The notes below the pieces were generated by a model. The model did not search any database, was not told the DNA's origin, and saw nothing but the letters and a program-made list of their open reading frames with translations. From Clostridiaceae bacterium HSG29 (GTDB lineage Bacteria; Bacillota; Clostridia; Peptostreptococcales; Acidaminobacteraceae), in NCBI GenBank assembly GCA_030377915.1, contig JAUCFZ010000009.1:1-36120 (forward strand): a stretch of 36,120 nt of DNA. The letters run 5' to 3'. This document shows positions 25,167 to 33,350 of the stretch, in pieces (within the stretch, counting starts at the first letter, position 1; each line of letters starts with the position of its first letter). The translations under genes were made by a program, and so were the position numbers.

Positions 25167-27927
25167 TATTATTAAGAAAATATTTAATGGAGTTTTTACA
25201 TTATTATTAGTATTTGCTTTAGAAATGATATACGTTTATTTTCAAATTAGAGAGTTAAGTGGAGCAGGTGGTGTGGTTTTAATAATTTTTGCTGGTTTAG
25301 CAATTGCATTAATTATTGCATGGGTAATTTATAAGAATATTAGTAAATCAGTAGAGAATAATGAGAAAGAAGTTTTAAATATTACTAAAGAAATTGCATT
25401 AGGAAATTTTAATACTGCTATTAATACAAATTCAAATAATATGTTTAATGAATTGTTAAAAAATTTAAAAGAAATTACTAGTAATTCTAAATCACAAGAA
25501 ACAGCTATTAATAAAATAATTAATGGGGATTTAGATTTAAATATTGCTCCAAAATCTGATAAAGATAATATGACAATACAAATATTAGAACTGAGAGAGA
25601 TGTTAAGTAATATTCTAGATGAGACTGAAAAAAATAGTATTGAAATAATGCATGGCGATCTTGGCTCTAGAATAGATGATACTAAATATAGCAATGGCTG
25701 GGAAATTTTAATGAATAATATTAATAATATCTCGGTTAGCTTTGAAAAATTAATAAAAAGTGTGCCAGTTACACTAGCTATATTTGATAAAGAAGATAAT
25801 GTGAAATATGTTAATGATTTTGGTCTTAATTACATTGGGAAATCGTTAGAAAATGCTAAAACTAGCAAATGTTATGAATTATTTAATACAGGAGATTGTA
25901 ATACCGATAGATGTGGTTGTAAAATAGCAAGAGAGCAAAATAGAGTTGCAAATTCAGAAACTCAAGCAACTATTAATGGCAAAGTATTTGATGTTAATTA
26001 TAGTTCTACAGCATTGAAAGATACTGACGGAAAAATAATTGGTGCGTTTGAAATAATTAGTGATCAGACTGAAATATTAAATAATCAAAGAGTAAATAAA
26101 AAACGAGCAAAATATCAAGATAATGAAGTGAAAAAATTAACAGCAGGATTAGAGCAACTTGTTAAGGGAGATCTTATATTTGAAGCTGAATTAGCAGAAT
26201 TCGATGACGATACAAAAGATATTGCTGAAAATTTCGAAGTATTAAAAGATAAAGTGTTAGTTTTGAGAGATACATTATCTGATATTTTATCAGCAACTGA
26301 AAAAACAAGTAATGAAATAATGCATGGAAATTTAATTGATAGAATAGATGAAAGTAAATATATAAATGGTTGGAAAGTTTTAATGAATAATATTAACACT
26401 ATTTCTGTTAGTTTTGAAAAATTAATAAAAAGTGTGCCAGTTACACTAGCAATATTTGATGAAGAAGATAATGTGAAATATGTTAATGATTTTGGTTTGA
26501 ATTTGACAGGAAAATCACTTGGAAATGCAAAAATGCATAAATGTTATGAATTATTTAATACAGGAGATTGTAATACCGATAGATGTGGTTGTAAAATAGC
26601 AAGAGAGCAAGATAGAGTTGCTAATTCATCAACGCAGGCAAATATCAATGGTGAAATTTATGATGTTAATTATGATTCGGGTCCATTAAAAAATAATGAT
26701 GGAAAAATAATTGGTGCATTTGAAATAATTAGTGATCAGACAGTTATTGAGAATAATAGAAGATTATTAGAAAAAAGAGGAAAATATCAGGATAATGAAG
26801 TTTCAAAATTAGTAGTAAATTTAAATGAATTATTAAAAGGTAATTTAAGATTAGAAACTGGAATAGAAGAATTTGATGAAGATACTAGTGAAATTGCTAA
26901 AAACTTTAAAGAAATTAATGATAGTTTAGGAGAAAGTACTACAATCATTGCAGGATATGTTAATGAAATTTCAAATGTTTTACAAGAAATTGGAAATGGC
27001 AATTTAAATCAGGAGGTATCGAATGATTATAGAGGAGATTTTGCAGAAATTAAAGTTTCATTAAATCAAATTCTAGATAATTTAAATGAAGCTATGTCTG
27101 AGATAACTATTGCTGCTGATGAAGTTGCTACAGGTTCTAATGAAGTAGCAAAATCGGCTGAAGATTTATCTCAAGGATCAACAGAACAAGCAAGTGCAAT
27201 TGAACAAATTAATAGTTCAATTATAAATGTGGCTGATCAAACTAATAAAAATGCAGAAAATGCTAAAGATGTTAATAAAAAGAGTAATAATGTAATAAAA
27301 AGTGCTGAAGAAGGAACAGAGAAAATGAATGAAATGATTGATGCAATGGATCTAATTAATAAATCATCAAAGAATATTGGGAAAATCATTTCAGTAATTG
27401 ATAATATAGCATTCCAAACAAATATACTTGCTTTAAATGCAGCTGTAGAAGCAGAACGAGCAGGTAAATATGGTAAAGGATTTGCAGTTGTAGCTGAAGA
27501 AGTTAGAAATTTAGCGGGAAGAAGTGCAAATGCAGCAAAAGATACTACTGAGTTAATAGAGGATTCAATTGATAAAATTGAAGCCGGTACGAAAACTGCT
27601 GAGCAAACTGGAGTAGCATTAAAAGAAATTGTTACAGGAATAAAAGAAGTGTCGACAATAATTGAACAAATTGCAATTGCTTCAGATGAACAGGCAGTAG
27701 CAGTAGGAGAAATAAATGAAGGATTACAACAAGTGACTGATGTTACACAATCAAATACTGCAACAGCAGAAGAAAGTTCTGCAGCAAGTGAGGAAATGAG
27801 TTCTCAAGCAGAGATATTAAACGAAAGAGTATCTACATTTGAATTAAGAAATACTAAAAAAAGAACTAAAACTACAAATAATAAAAAAGCTAAAATTGAT
27901 TTAGGCGATGATTTCGGTAAATATTAA
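25150..27927 (+). CDS. Methyl-accepting chemotaxis protein with duplicated HAMP/PAS-like units
   Basis: A 925-residue chemoreceptor. Two hydrophobic helices near the N-terminus (about 8-26 and 36-56) are joined by only about ten residues, so there is no extracellular sensor domain. The cytosolic part has HAMP-like segments and two PAS-like units, each with a Cys cluster C-x8-C-x4-C-x-C (Cys241/250/255/257 and Cys465/474/479/481). The C-terminal signalling coiled coil contains the conserved tip [37 protein letters not shown]. The units repeat with a 672-bp (224-codon) period. ATG 25150 is chosen because AGGGAGG (25135-25141) lies eight bases upstream; it overlaps cheW. Cytosolic redox, metal or ligand sensing is inferred. 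Confidence 0.93.
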   Translation: MMKENSIIKKIFNGVFTLLLVFALEMIYVYFQIRELSGAGGVVLIIFAGLAIALIIAWVIYKNISKSVENNEKEVLNITKEIALGNFNTAINTNSNNMFNELLKNLKEITSNSKSQETAINKIINGDLDLNIAPKSDKDNMTIQILELREMLSNILDETEKNSIEIMHGDLGSRIDDTKYSNGWEILMNNINNISVSFEKLIKSVPVTLAIFDKEDNVKYVNDFGLNYIGKSLENAKTSKCYELFNTGDCNTDRCGCKIAREQNRVANSETQATINGKVFDVNYSSTALKDTDGKIIGAFEIISDQTEILNNQRVNKKRAKYQDNEVKKLTAGLEQLVKGDLIFEAELAEFDDDTKDIAENFEVLKDKVLVLRDTLSDILSATEKTSNEIMHGNLIDRIDESKYINGWKVLMNNINTISVSFEKLIKSVPVTLAIFDEEDNVKYVNDFGLNLTGKSLGNAKMHKCYELFNTGDCNTDRCGCKIAREQDRVANSSTQANINGEIYDVNYDSGPLKNNDGKIIGAFEIISDQTVIENNRRLLEKRGKYQDNEVSKLVVNLNELLKGNLRLETGIEEFDEDTSEIAKNFKEINDSLGESTTIIAGYVNEISNVLQEIGNGNLNQEVSNDYRGDFAEIKVSLNQILDNLNEAMSEITIAADEVATGSNEVAKSAEDLSQGSTEQASAIEQINSSIINVADQTNKNAENAKDVNKKSNNVIKSAEEGTEKMNEMIDAMDLINKSSKNIGKIISVIDNIAFQTNILALNAAVEAERAGKYGKGFAVVAEEVRNLAGRSANAAKDTTELIEDSIDKIEAGTKTAEQTGVALKEIVTGIKEVSTIIEQIAIASDEQAVAVGEINEGLQQVTDVTQSNTATAEESSAASEEMSSQAEILNERVSTFELRNTKKRTKTTNNKKAKIDLGDDFGKY
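25600..26775 (+). repeat. In-frame tandem duplication, 672-bp period, inside the chemoreceptor gene
   Basis: Two copies of a HAMP-like plus PAS unit lie in direct order, the first at about 25600-26100 and the second at about 26272-26775. Anchors keep the same offset: TTTGAAAAATTAATAAAAAG at 25741 and 26413, and a 72-base stretch identical at 25867-25938 and 26539-26610. Outer limits are approximate. The linker KRxKYQDNEV recurs after each copy. Confidence 0.88.
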
Positions 27928-27938
27928 GGTTGTGGAAT

Positions 27939-28745
27939 ATGATTGAAATAACAAATGAAGAATTTAATGTACTAAAGAAATTTGTTTATAATGAAATTGG
28001 AATTAGTTTAAAAGATTGTAAAAAAAGCATGATTGATTCGAGATTTCAATCTATTCTTTTAAGAGAAAACATTTCAAATTATACTGAATATTTCAATCAA
28101 AAATTACAAAATAAGAAATCAAAGGATTATGAAGAATTTATTCATAAAATAACTACACATCATACATTTTTTTATAGAGAAGATAAACATTATGAATATA
28201 TGGTTAATTCAATTTTACCTTGGATTAAAACTACCGTGAAGGATTATGATGTAAGAATTTGGTCAGCTGGATGTTCAACAGGAGAGGAACCATATACTTT
28301 AGCTTTTTATCTAAATGGATATTTTGAAAAAAAAATATGGGACAAGAAAATTTTAGCAACAGATATTTCTTTAGAAGCTTTGGATAAAGCTTCTAAAGGA
28401 GTTTATTTTAAAAAAAGTTTAGAGAGGTTGCCAAATGAATATTTAGAGAAATATTTTAATAAAGAAATCAATGAATATAAAGTAGATAGAAAAATAAAAA
28501 ATGAAATTATATTTAGAAAATTTAATTTAATGGATGATTTTAAATTTAAAAAGAAATTTCACGTTATATTTTGTAGGAATGTAATGATATATTTTAATCA
28601 AAAAACTAGAGAAAAATTAGTAAAGAAATTTGAAAATTATTTAGTAGATGGCGGATATTTAATTATTGGAGTTACAGAATCGATAACAAATTTAGATGGT
28701 CATAATATGAAATTAATAAAGCCATCGATTTATCGGAAAATATAG
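27939..28745 (+). CDS. cheR: Chemotaxis protein methyltransferase CheR
   Basis: A 268-residue CheR, methylating receptor glutamates with SAM and opposing CheB. The N-terminal helical CheR_N domain covers about 1-70 and ends near THHTFFYREDKHYEYM. The SAM-binding loop is IWSAGCSTGEEPYTLAFYL, and FHVIFCRNVMIYFNQKTRE is the conserved later motif. ATG 27939 is chosen over TTG 27930; AAGG (27926-27929) lies at a suitable distance from the ATG. It begins 11 bases after the receptor gene, its likely substrate. Confidence 0.95.
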   Translation: MIEITNEEFNVLKKFVYNEIGISLKDCKKSMIDSRFQSILLRENISNYTEYFNQKLQNKKSKDYEEFIHKITTHHTFFYREDKHYEYMVNSILPWIKTTVKDYDVRIWSAGCSTGEEPYTLAFYLNGYFEKKIWDKKILATDISLEALDKASKGVYFKKSLERLPNEYLEKYFNKEINEYKVDRKIKNEIIFRKFNLMDDFKFKKKFHVIFCRNVMIYFNQKTREKLVKKFENYLVDGGYLIIGVTESITNLDGHNMKLIKPSIYRKI

Positions 28746-28753
28746 GTGATATT

Positions 28754-31645
28754 ATGCAATTAATTGATGTGAAAAAATGTAATGTTATGAATTCCTTTAA
28801 TGAAAATTTAATTATTATTGATAATGAATTTAAAATAAAATATATTAATGAAAATGCAATTAAAACCATTGAAGTAAATAGTAAAGTCTATAATGAATCA
28901 ATTAATAATGTGCTTAAAATTTACGATTTACTTACCAAAGAAAGAGTTGAAATTAATTACAATAAAATTATTGAGAAAAAATTAAAACGTGGATTGCCTC
29001 AAAATTCAATTATTTATACCAATAAGGGATTTAAATATATCTCTGCTTCATTCACGCCTATTAAGGAAGGTTTAGGTGTTTTAATAGTATTTAGAGATAT
29101 TACAAAAATAATGAGTCGAGAACAAGTTTTTCGTGAATATACTGAAGCTGTAAATAACACACCAATTGGTATTGTAATTACAAATGATAAATTTGGAATA
29201 GAGCATTATAATCCTATGGCAAAAGAACTTGGAAATTATTCTGAAGATATTTATGGGAAAAACATTTTTAATTATCATATGAATGATAATAATAAAATAA
29301 ATTTTCAGCAAATGCTTGATAAATTAAAATTAGATAAATCAGTAAGTGAACGGATTTTAATTGATAAGCAGAATAATGATGAAATTTGGTTTAATATTGA
29401 AATTGTAAAAATGGAATTTTTAAATCAAAAAAAATATATTATGCTTTTTAATGACATTTCTGAGAAAGTAAAAAACGAGAAAAAAATAATTGAAGAAAAA
29501 ATGTTATTAGACAAAATGTTTTCTGAAGTAAATATTGGAATTATTTTATTAGACAAAAATTTTGAAATAAAAAAGATAAACGAATATATTGAAAAACATT
29601 TTAATATAGTGTTTGAAGAAAGAAAAAAAATTGGGGAAATAGTTAAAAGCAATGAAGAATCAATTAATAATTTAATTGAAGATATTTTAAATGTAAAAAG
29701 TTATAAAGAAAGAGAAAGAAAAGAATATATATTAGATATTAATAATAATAAATTTTTTACAGAAATTGGTATTATTAAATTTTTTAGAAATGGTAAAGAG
29801 AATTATTTACTTTCGATATTTGATTATACTAGAAAGAAATTAATTGAGGAGAAACTTAATAAAAGTGAAATAAGTTTAAATTTATTAGCAGAGAATATGT
29901 TAGATGCAATTACACAAGTAAACTTAAATGGTGAAATAATTTATGCTTCTCCATCTAATTATTTGCTATTTGGGTATAAAGCGGATGAATTAATTGGAAA
30001 AGAGTTTGATTTTTTCTTATATGAAAAAAACACATTAAATTTAAAGGAAAAATATAATGAATTAATTCAAAACAATGATGTAGTAGATGAATATTTTGTA
30101 ATTAAAAAAAATGGCGAAGGAATTTGGATTGAAATAAAGTTTTCATTAGTTAACGAAAATGGGAATGAAAGTATTGTCTTGGTTAGTAGGGATGCTACAA
30201 TAAGAATAAATGCAAGAAAGAAATTAATTAAAGCAAAGCAATTAGCAGAAAAAAATGATAAAATGAAAGGCGAATTTTTAGCTAATACAAGTCATGAAAT
30301 TAGAACTCCATTAAACGGTATAATTGGAATGTCTTCAATAAGTTTAATGGATGATCTACCTGATAATGTGAGAGAGAATGTTAAATTAATTAAATCTTCT
30401 GCTGAATCATTAATGAATATTATTAATGGAATTTTAGATTTTTCAAAAATTGAAGCCGGTAAAATGGATATGGTTGAGAATGAAATGAATTTAAAAGAAG
30501 AAGTAGAAAATGTATATAAAAATTTTCTATATAGAACAAAAGATAAAAATATCGATTTAATATTGGAGTATCAGTTGATAAATGATATGTATTTAGGTGA
30601 TGTAGGTAGAATTAAGCAAATATTAATAAATATTATTGGAAATGCAGTAAAGTTTACTTCTAAAGGATCTGTAAAAATTGTTGTATCAAAAGTTAATGAA
30701 AACATTGAATCGGATGATATTCGTTTTGAAATCATTGATACTGGGATAGGAATATCAAAAAAAAATAGAGAAAGTATTTTTGAAAGTTATTCTCAAGGTG
30801 ATGGTACATATACTAGAAAATTTGGAGGAACTGGTTTAGGTTTAAGTATATGTAAAATGTTGGTTGAGAAGATGAGAGGAACTATTAATCTTAAAAGTAA
30901 AGTTGGAGAGGGTAGTAATTTTAAAATTGTTTTACCTTTAAAAAGAGTTGAACTTATTGAAGAAATTTCTGAGGAAATAGAAAAGATAGTTGAAACAGAA
31001 TCGATTAAAATTTTATTAGTTGAAGATGATATTATTAATAGAAAATTTTTAAGAAGACTTCTAGAAAAATTAGGGCATACTGTAGATATAGCTGAAAATG
31101 GTATTGTTGCAATAAATAAAGTAATGGAGAAGGAATTTGATTTAATTTTAATGGATATTCAATTACCTGAAATGGATGGTATTGAAGTAACTAAAGTGAT
31201 TAAAAATGAATTAGGAATTACAGATATTCCAATCATTGCGATTACTGCACATGCAAGGGAAGAAGATGAAAAAATAATTTTAGAAGGTGGTCTCGATGAT
31301 TATATTTCAAAACCTATTTCAATAATGAATTTAAGTATGATTATTAATAGAAATATAAAGAGTAAAGTTGATAATACTAAAAGTATTATAGAAAATGCTT
31401 TTACTAAAACAATTTCTAATAATGAATATAAGAAGTTTGATATTAAAAAAATTGAATTACTAATTCAGAATAAAAATAGAGAGTATTTAGAAAAAGAATT
31501 AGAAAATTTAAAACAATTTTTTAATAATGAAGATGATAAGGAATTTAGAAATATTATTTTCAAATCAATAATGTCTTTACGGAGAAAAGATTATAATAGT
31601 ATTAAGAAAAACATGGGAATAATAGCTAAATTTTTTAATGAGTAA
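28754..31645 (+). CDS. Soluble multi-PAS hybrid sensor histidine kinase
   Basis: A 963-residue hybrid kinase without membrane helices or signal peptide. Four PAS-like domains cover roughly 10-115, 125-235, 250-360 and 375-485 (YASPSNYLLFGYKADELIG in the last). HisKA follows with His514 ([15 protein letters not shown]), then the ATPase domain with ILINIIGNAVKF, DTGIGIS and FGGTGLGLSICKML. A receiver starts near 750 with Glu-Asp-Asp and phospho-acceptor Asp801 (LILMDIQLPEMDG). The last 70 residues form a helical tail shared with the kinase at 33351. AGGTGAT precedes the ATG eight bases after cheR, so it belongs to the chemotaxis operon. Signal unknown. Confidence 0.93.
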   Translation: MQLIDVKKCNVMNSFNENLIIIDNEFKIKYINENAIKTIEVNSKVYNESINNVLKIYDLLTKERVEINYNKIIEKKLKRGLPQNSIIYTNKGFKYISASFTPIKEGLGVLIVFRDITKIMSREQVFREYTEAVNNTPIGIVITNDKFGIEHYNPMAKELGNYSEDIYGKNIFNYHMNDNNKINFQQMLDKLKLDKSVSERILIDKQNNDEIWFNIEIVKMEFLNQKKYIMLFNDISEKVKNEKKIIEEKMLLDKMFSEVNIGIILLDKNFEIKKINEYIEKHFNIVFEERKKIGEIVKSNEESINNLIEDILNVKSYKERERKEYILDINNNKFFTEIGIIKFFRNGKENYLLSIFDYTRKKLIEEKLNKSEISLNLLAENMLDAITQVNLNGEIIYASPSNYLLFGYKADELIGKEFDFFLYEKNTLNLKEKYNELIQNNDVVDEYFVIKKNGEGIWIEIKFSLVNENGNESIVLVSRDATIRINARKKLIKAKQLAEKNDKMKGEFLANTSHEIRTPLNGIIGMSSISLMDDLPDNVRENVKLIKSSAESLMNIINGILDFSKIEAGKMDMVENEMNLKEEVENVYKNFLYRTKDKNIDLILEYQLINDMYLGDVGRIKQILINIIGNAVKFTSKGSVKIVVSKVNENIESDDIRFEIIDTGIGISKKNRESIFESYSQGDGTYTRKFGGTGLGLSICKMLVEKMRGTINLKSKVGEGSNFKIVLPLKRVELIEEISEEIEKIVETESIKILLVEDDIINRKFLRRLLEKLGHTVDIAENGIVAINKVMEKEFDLILMDIQLPEMDGIEVTKVIKNELGITDIPIIAITAHAREEDEKIILEGGLDDYISKPISIMNLSMIINRNIKSKVDNTKSIIENAFTKTISNNEYKKFDIKKIELLIQNKNREYLEKELENLKQFFNNEDDKEFRNIIFKSIMSLRRKDYNSIKKNMGIIAKFFNE

Positions 31646-31659
31646 TTGGAGGTGTTTAA

Positions 31660-32052
31660 GTGAAAATTTTAATAGCAGAAGATGATTATGTAAGCAGAGA
31701 ATTTCTATTGAGATTTCTTTCTAAATATGGAGTTTGTGATGTGACAATTGATGGTAAAGAAGCGGTTGAAGCATATATTATTTCCCTAGAAATGGAAGAA
31801 TATTATGATCTTATTTGTTTAGATATTATGATGCCGGAATTAGATGGAAAAGAAGTTTTAAAAGTGATAAAAGAAATGGAAAAAGTAAATGAATTAGAAG
31901 AAAAGAATAAATCAAAAATAATTATGATGACAGCATTAAATGACACCGAAACTGTAAAAGGAACTTATAAAGATGGTTCACATGCTTATGCTGTTAAACC
32001 ATTAGACACTGATAAAATTGTAAGGGTATTAGAAAAATTGGAATTGATTTGA
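31660..32052 (+). CDS. Single-domain response regulator (receiver only)
   Basis: A 130-residue stand-alone receiver without output domain. It has Glu7-Asp8-Asp9, phospho-acceptor Asp55 (YDLICLDIMMPELDG), Thr in MMTALN and the conserved Lys in YAVKPLD. A loop before the phospho-site (ISLEMEEYY) is longer than in CheY. It starts at GTG 31660 after TTGGAGGTG, 14 bases downstream of the hybrid kinase, and is its likely partner. It is paralogous to the receiver at 35594 and only distantly similar to the cheY product. Stop is TGA. Confidence 0.92.
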   Translation: MKILIAEDDYVSREFLLRFLSKYGVCDVTIDGKEAVEAYIISLEMEEYYDLICLDIMMPELDGKEVLKVIKEMEKVNELEEKNKSKIIMMTALNDTETVKGTYKDGSHAYAVKPLDTDKIVRVLEKLELI

Positions 32053-32113
32053 AACTGTAACACGATTACATGGATGAAAGGAAAATTATTTAAAACAATT
32101 GTGAGTGATTATT

Positions 32114-32140
32114 TTTTGATGTTTTAATCAAAATTTTTTT
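32114..32140 (+). terminator. Terminator at the end of the chemotaxis/kinase operon
   Basis: TTTTGAT (32114-32120), a six-base loop and ATCAAAA (32127-32133), followed by seven T residues. Confidence 0.65.
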
Positions 32141-32258
32141 ATTTATAATATTTTTAAATTTACTAGTGATGCAAAAAAAGATTATAAATTATTTTGTTGA
32201 GTTGTAATTTAAGACTTCTTAATGCATAAGATTAATTGCATAATAAATAGTAATAGTA

Positions 32259-32318
32259 AATAGAAAAAAATATATCAATTTGAAAGTGAAATTTCAAATT
32301 GATATATTTTTTTCTATT
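32259..32318. repeat. 27-bp perfect inverted repeat (probable bidirectional terminator)
   Basis: Left arm 32259-32285 and right arm 32292-32318 are exact reverse complements around a six-base loop (GTGAAA). Each arm includes a run of seven A or T residues, so the hairpin could end transcripts from either strand. Confidence 0.9.
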
Positions 32319-32589
32319 ATATAGCATTTATTTAAATTTCAAAAAATAAAATAGAGAGTTTGAGCCAATGACATTTAGTAAGAAATTTGTTAATAATAAA
32401 AATTATGATTGAAAATACATCTTAAATGATATAAATGACTTAGAATATCTTTTATAATTGCTTAAAAATGTATCCAAACTGGTATAAAATAAAAATCCAC
32501 AATAACAACTACAAATGTAACTAGAATAGAAGAGAAAATATGTAATTTTACGGAACTAATAAAAATTGTTTTTTGAATAAATGCTAATA

Positions 32590-32598
32590 TGATACAAT
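32590..32598 (+). promoter_or_regulatory. Possible extended -10 promoter for the tetR gene
   Basis: TGATACAAT at 32590-32598, the same extended -10 sequence as in the phoH promoter. No -35 box is at ideal spacing. The leader to the tetR ATG would be about 125 bases. Confidence 0.4.
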
Positions 32599-32730
32599 TA
32601 AATATATATTTTCATGAAGATGATGATATGAATATAGAAATATTTAAATACTTGGCAGTAGTAATATTAATAAATAAATAAAATAATGAAAAAGTTAAAA
32701 AGTCTAACTAACGATATGAGAGAGGTTAAA

Positions 32731-33315
32731 ATGAAATCTATAATTAAAAGGAAAGAAAGTATAATTATTACTACTATTGATTTAATGAATGAAATAGGTA
32801 TGTATGCTGTAACTACTAAAAAAATTGCAGAAAGAGAGAATGTTTCTGAGGCAGCAATATTTAAATATTTTAAATCTAAAAGCGAATTACAAATTGCAGT
32901 ATTAGATTTTTATGCAAAATATGATGCCGATATTGTTAATTCTATCATTATTAATAAAATGAAAACAAGAGAGGCAATTTTATATTATTTTAAAATGCAT
33001 TTTACATATTATAACAATTACAAAAATATTACAGTTATTAGTGAGGCACTTTATCAACTCAGATATGATAAAAAATTAGTAGATAAAGCAGATGAAATAA
33101 TAAATAATAGATTCAATTTTATTAATTCATTAATTACAACGGCACAAGAAAATTCTAAGATATCTGCTAATTATGATGCTACTATTTTAGTAAATTTGTT
33201 ATTAGGAACAACTAATAATATTTGTTTAAGATGGAGGATGGAAAATTATAAATTTTCATTAAGTGAAAAAATTGAAGAAGCAGTTAAATTAATACTTAAT
33301 AGTATTTTGTTATAA
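32731..33315 (+). CDS. TetR/AcrR family transcriptional regulator
   Basis: A 194-residue TetR-type regulator. The N-terminal DNA-binding domain is clear: [25 protein letters not shown], then [18 protein letters not shown], the helix-turn-helix with the typical FKYFKSK turn (about 30-52). The C-terminal ligand domain (60-194) is diverged and its inducer cannot be predicted. ATG 32731 follows AGAGAGG; an ATG at 32686 would add 15 residues without family features. The kinase and receiver genes follow after 35 bases, so it may control them and itself. It is the only DNA-binding regulator near the two kinase modules. Confidence 0.88.
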   Translation: MKSIIKRKESIIITTIDLMNEIGMYAVTTKKIAERENVSEAAIFKYFKSKSELQIAVLDFYAKYDADIVNSIIINKMKTREAILYYFKMHFTYYNNYKNITVISEALYQLRYDKKLVDKADEIINNRFNFINSLITTAQENSKISANYDATILVNLLLGTTNNICLRWRMENYKFSLSEKIEEAVKLILNSILL

Positions 33316-33350
33316 ATGAAATAATCTATAAATTTATGGAGGAAACAAAT

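Larger units (their letters stand above)
32053..32730. other. Long AT-rich intergenic region before the tetR gene
   Basis: About 680 bases with no convincing gene. It contains the operon terminator at 32114-32140, a 27-bp inverted repeat at 32259-32318, and an extended -10 promoter near 32590. A 17-codon frame (MNIEIFKYLAVVILINK, 32628-32681) has only a poor ribosome site. The 120 bases between the two hairpins are unexplained. No transposase remnants or flanking direct repeats were seen. Confidence 0.5.

Noticed and set aside
32053-32730. Insertion sequence or phage remnant in the long intergenic region
   Set aside because: No transposase-like frame, terminal repeats or target-site duplication could be seen; the inverted repeat has a hairpin layout, not IS ends.
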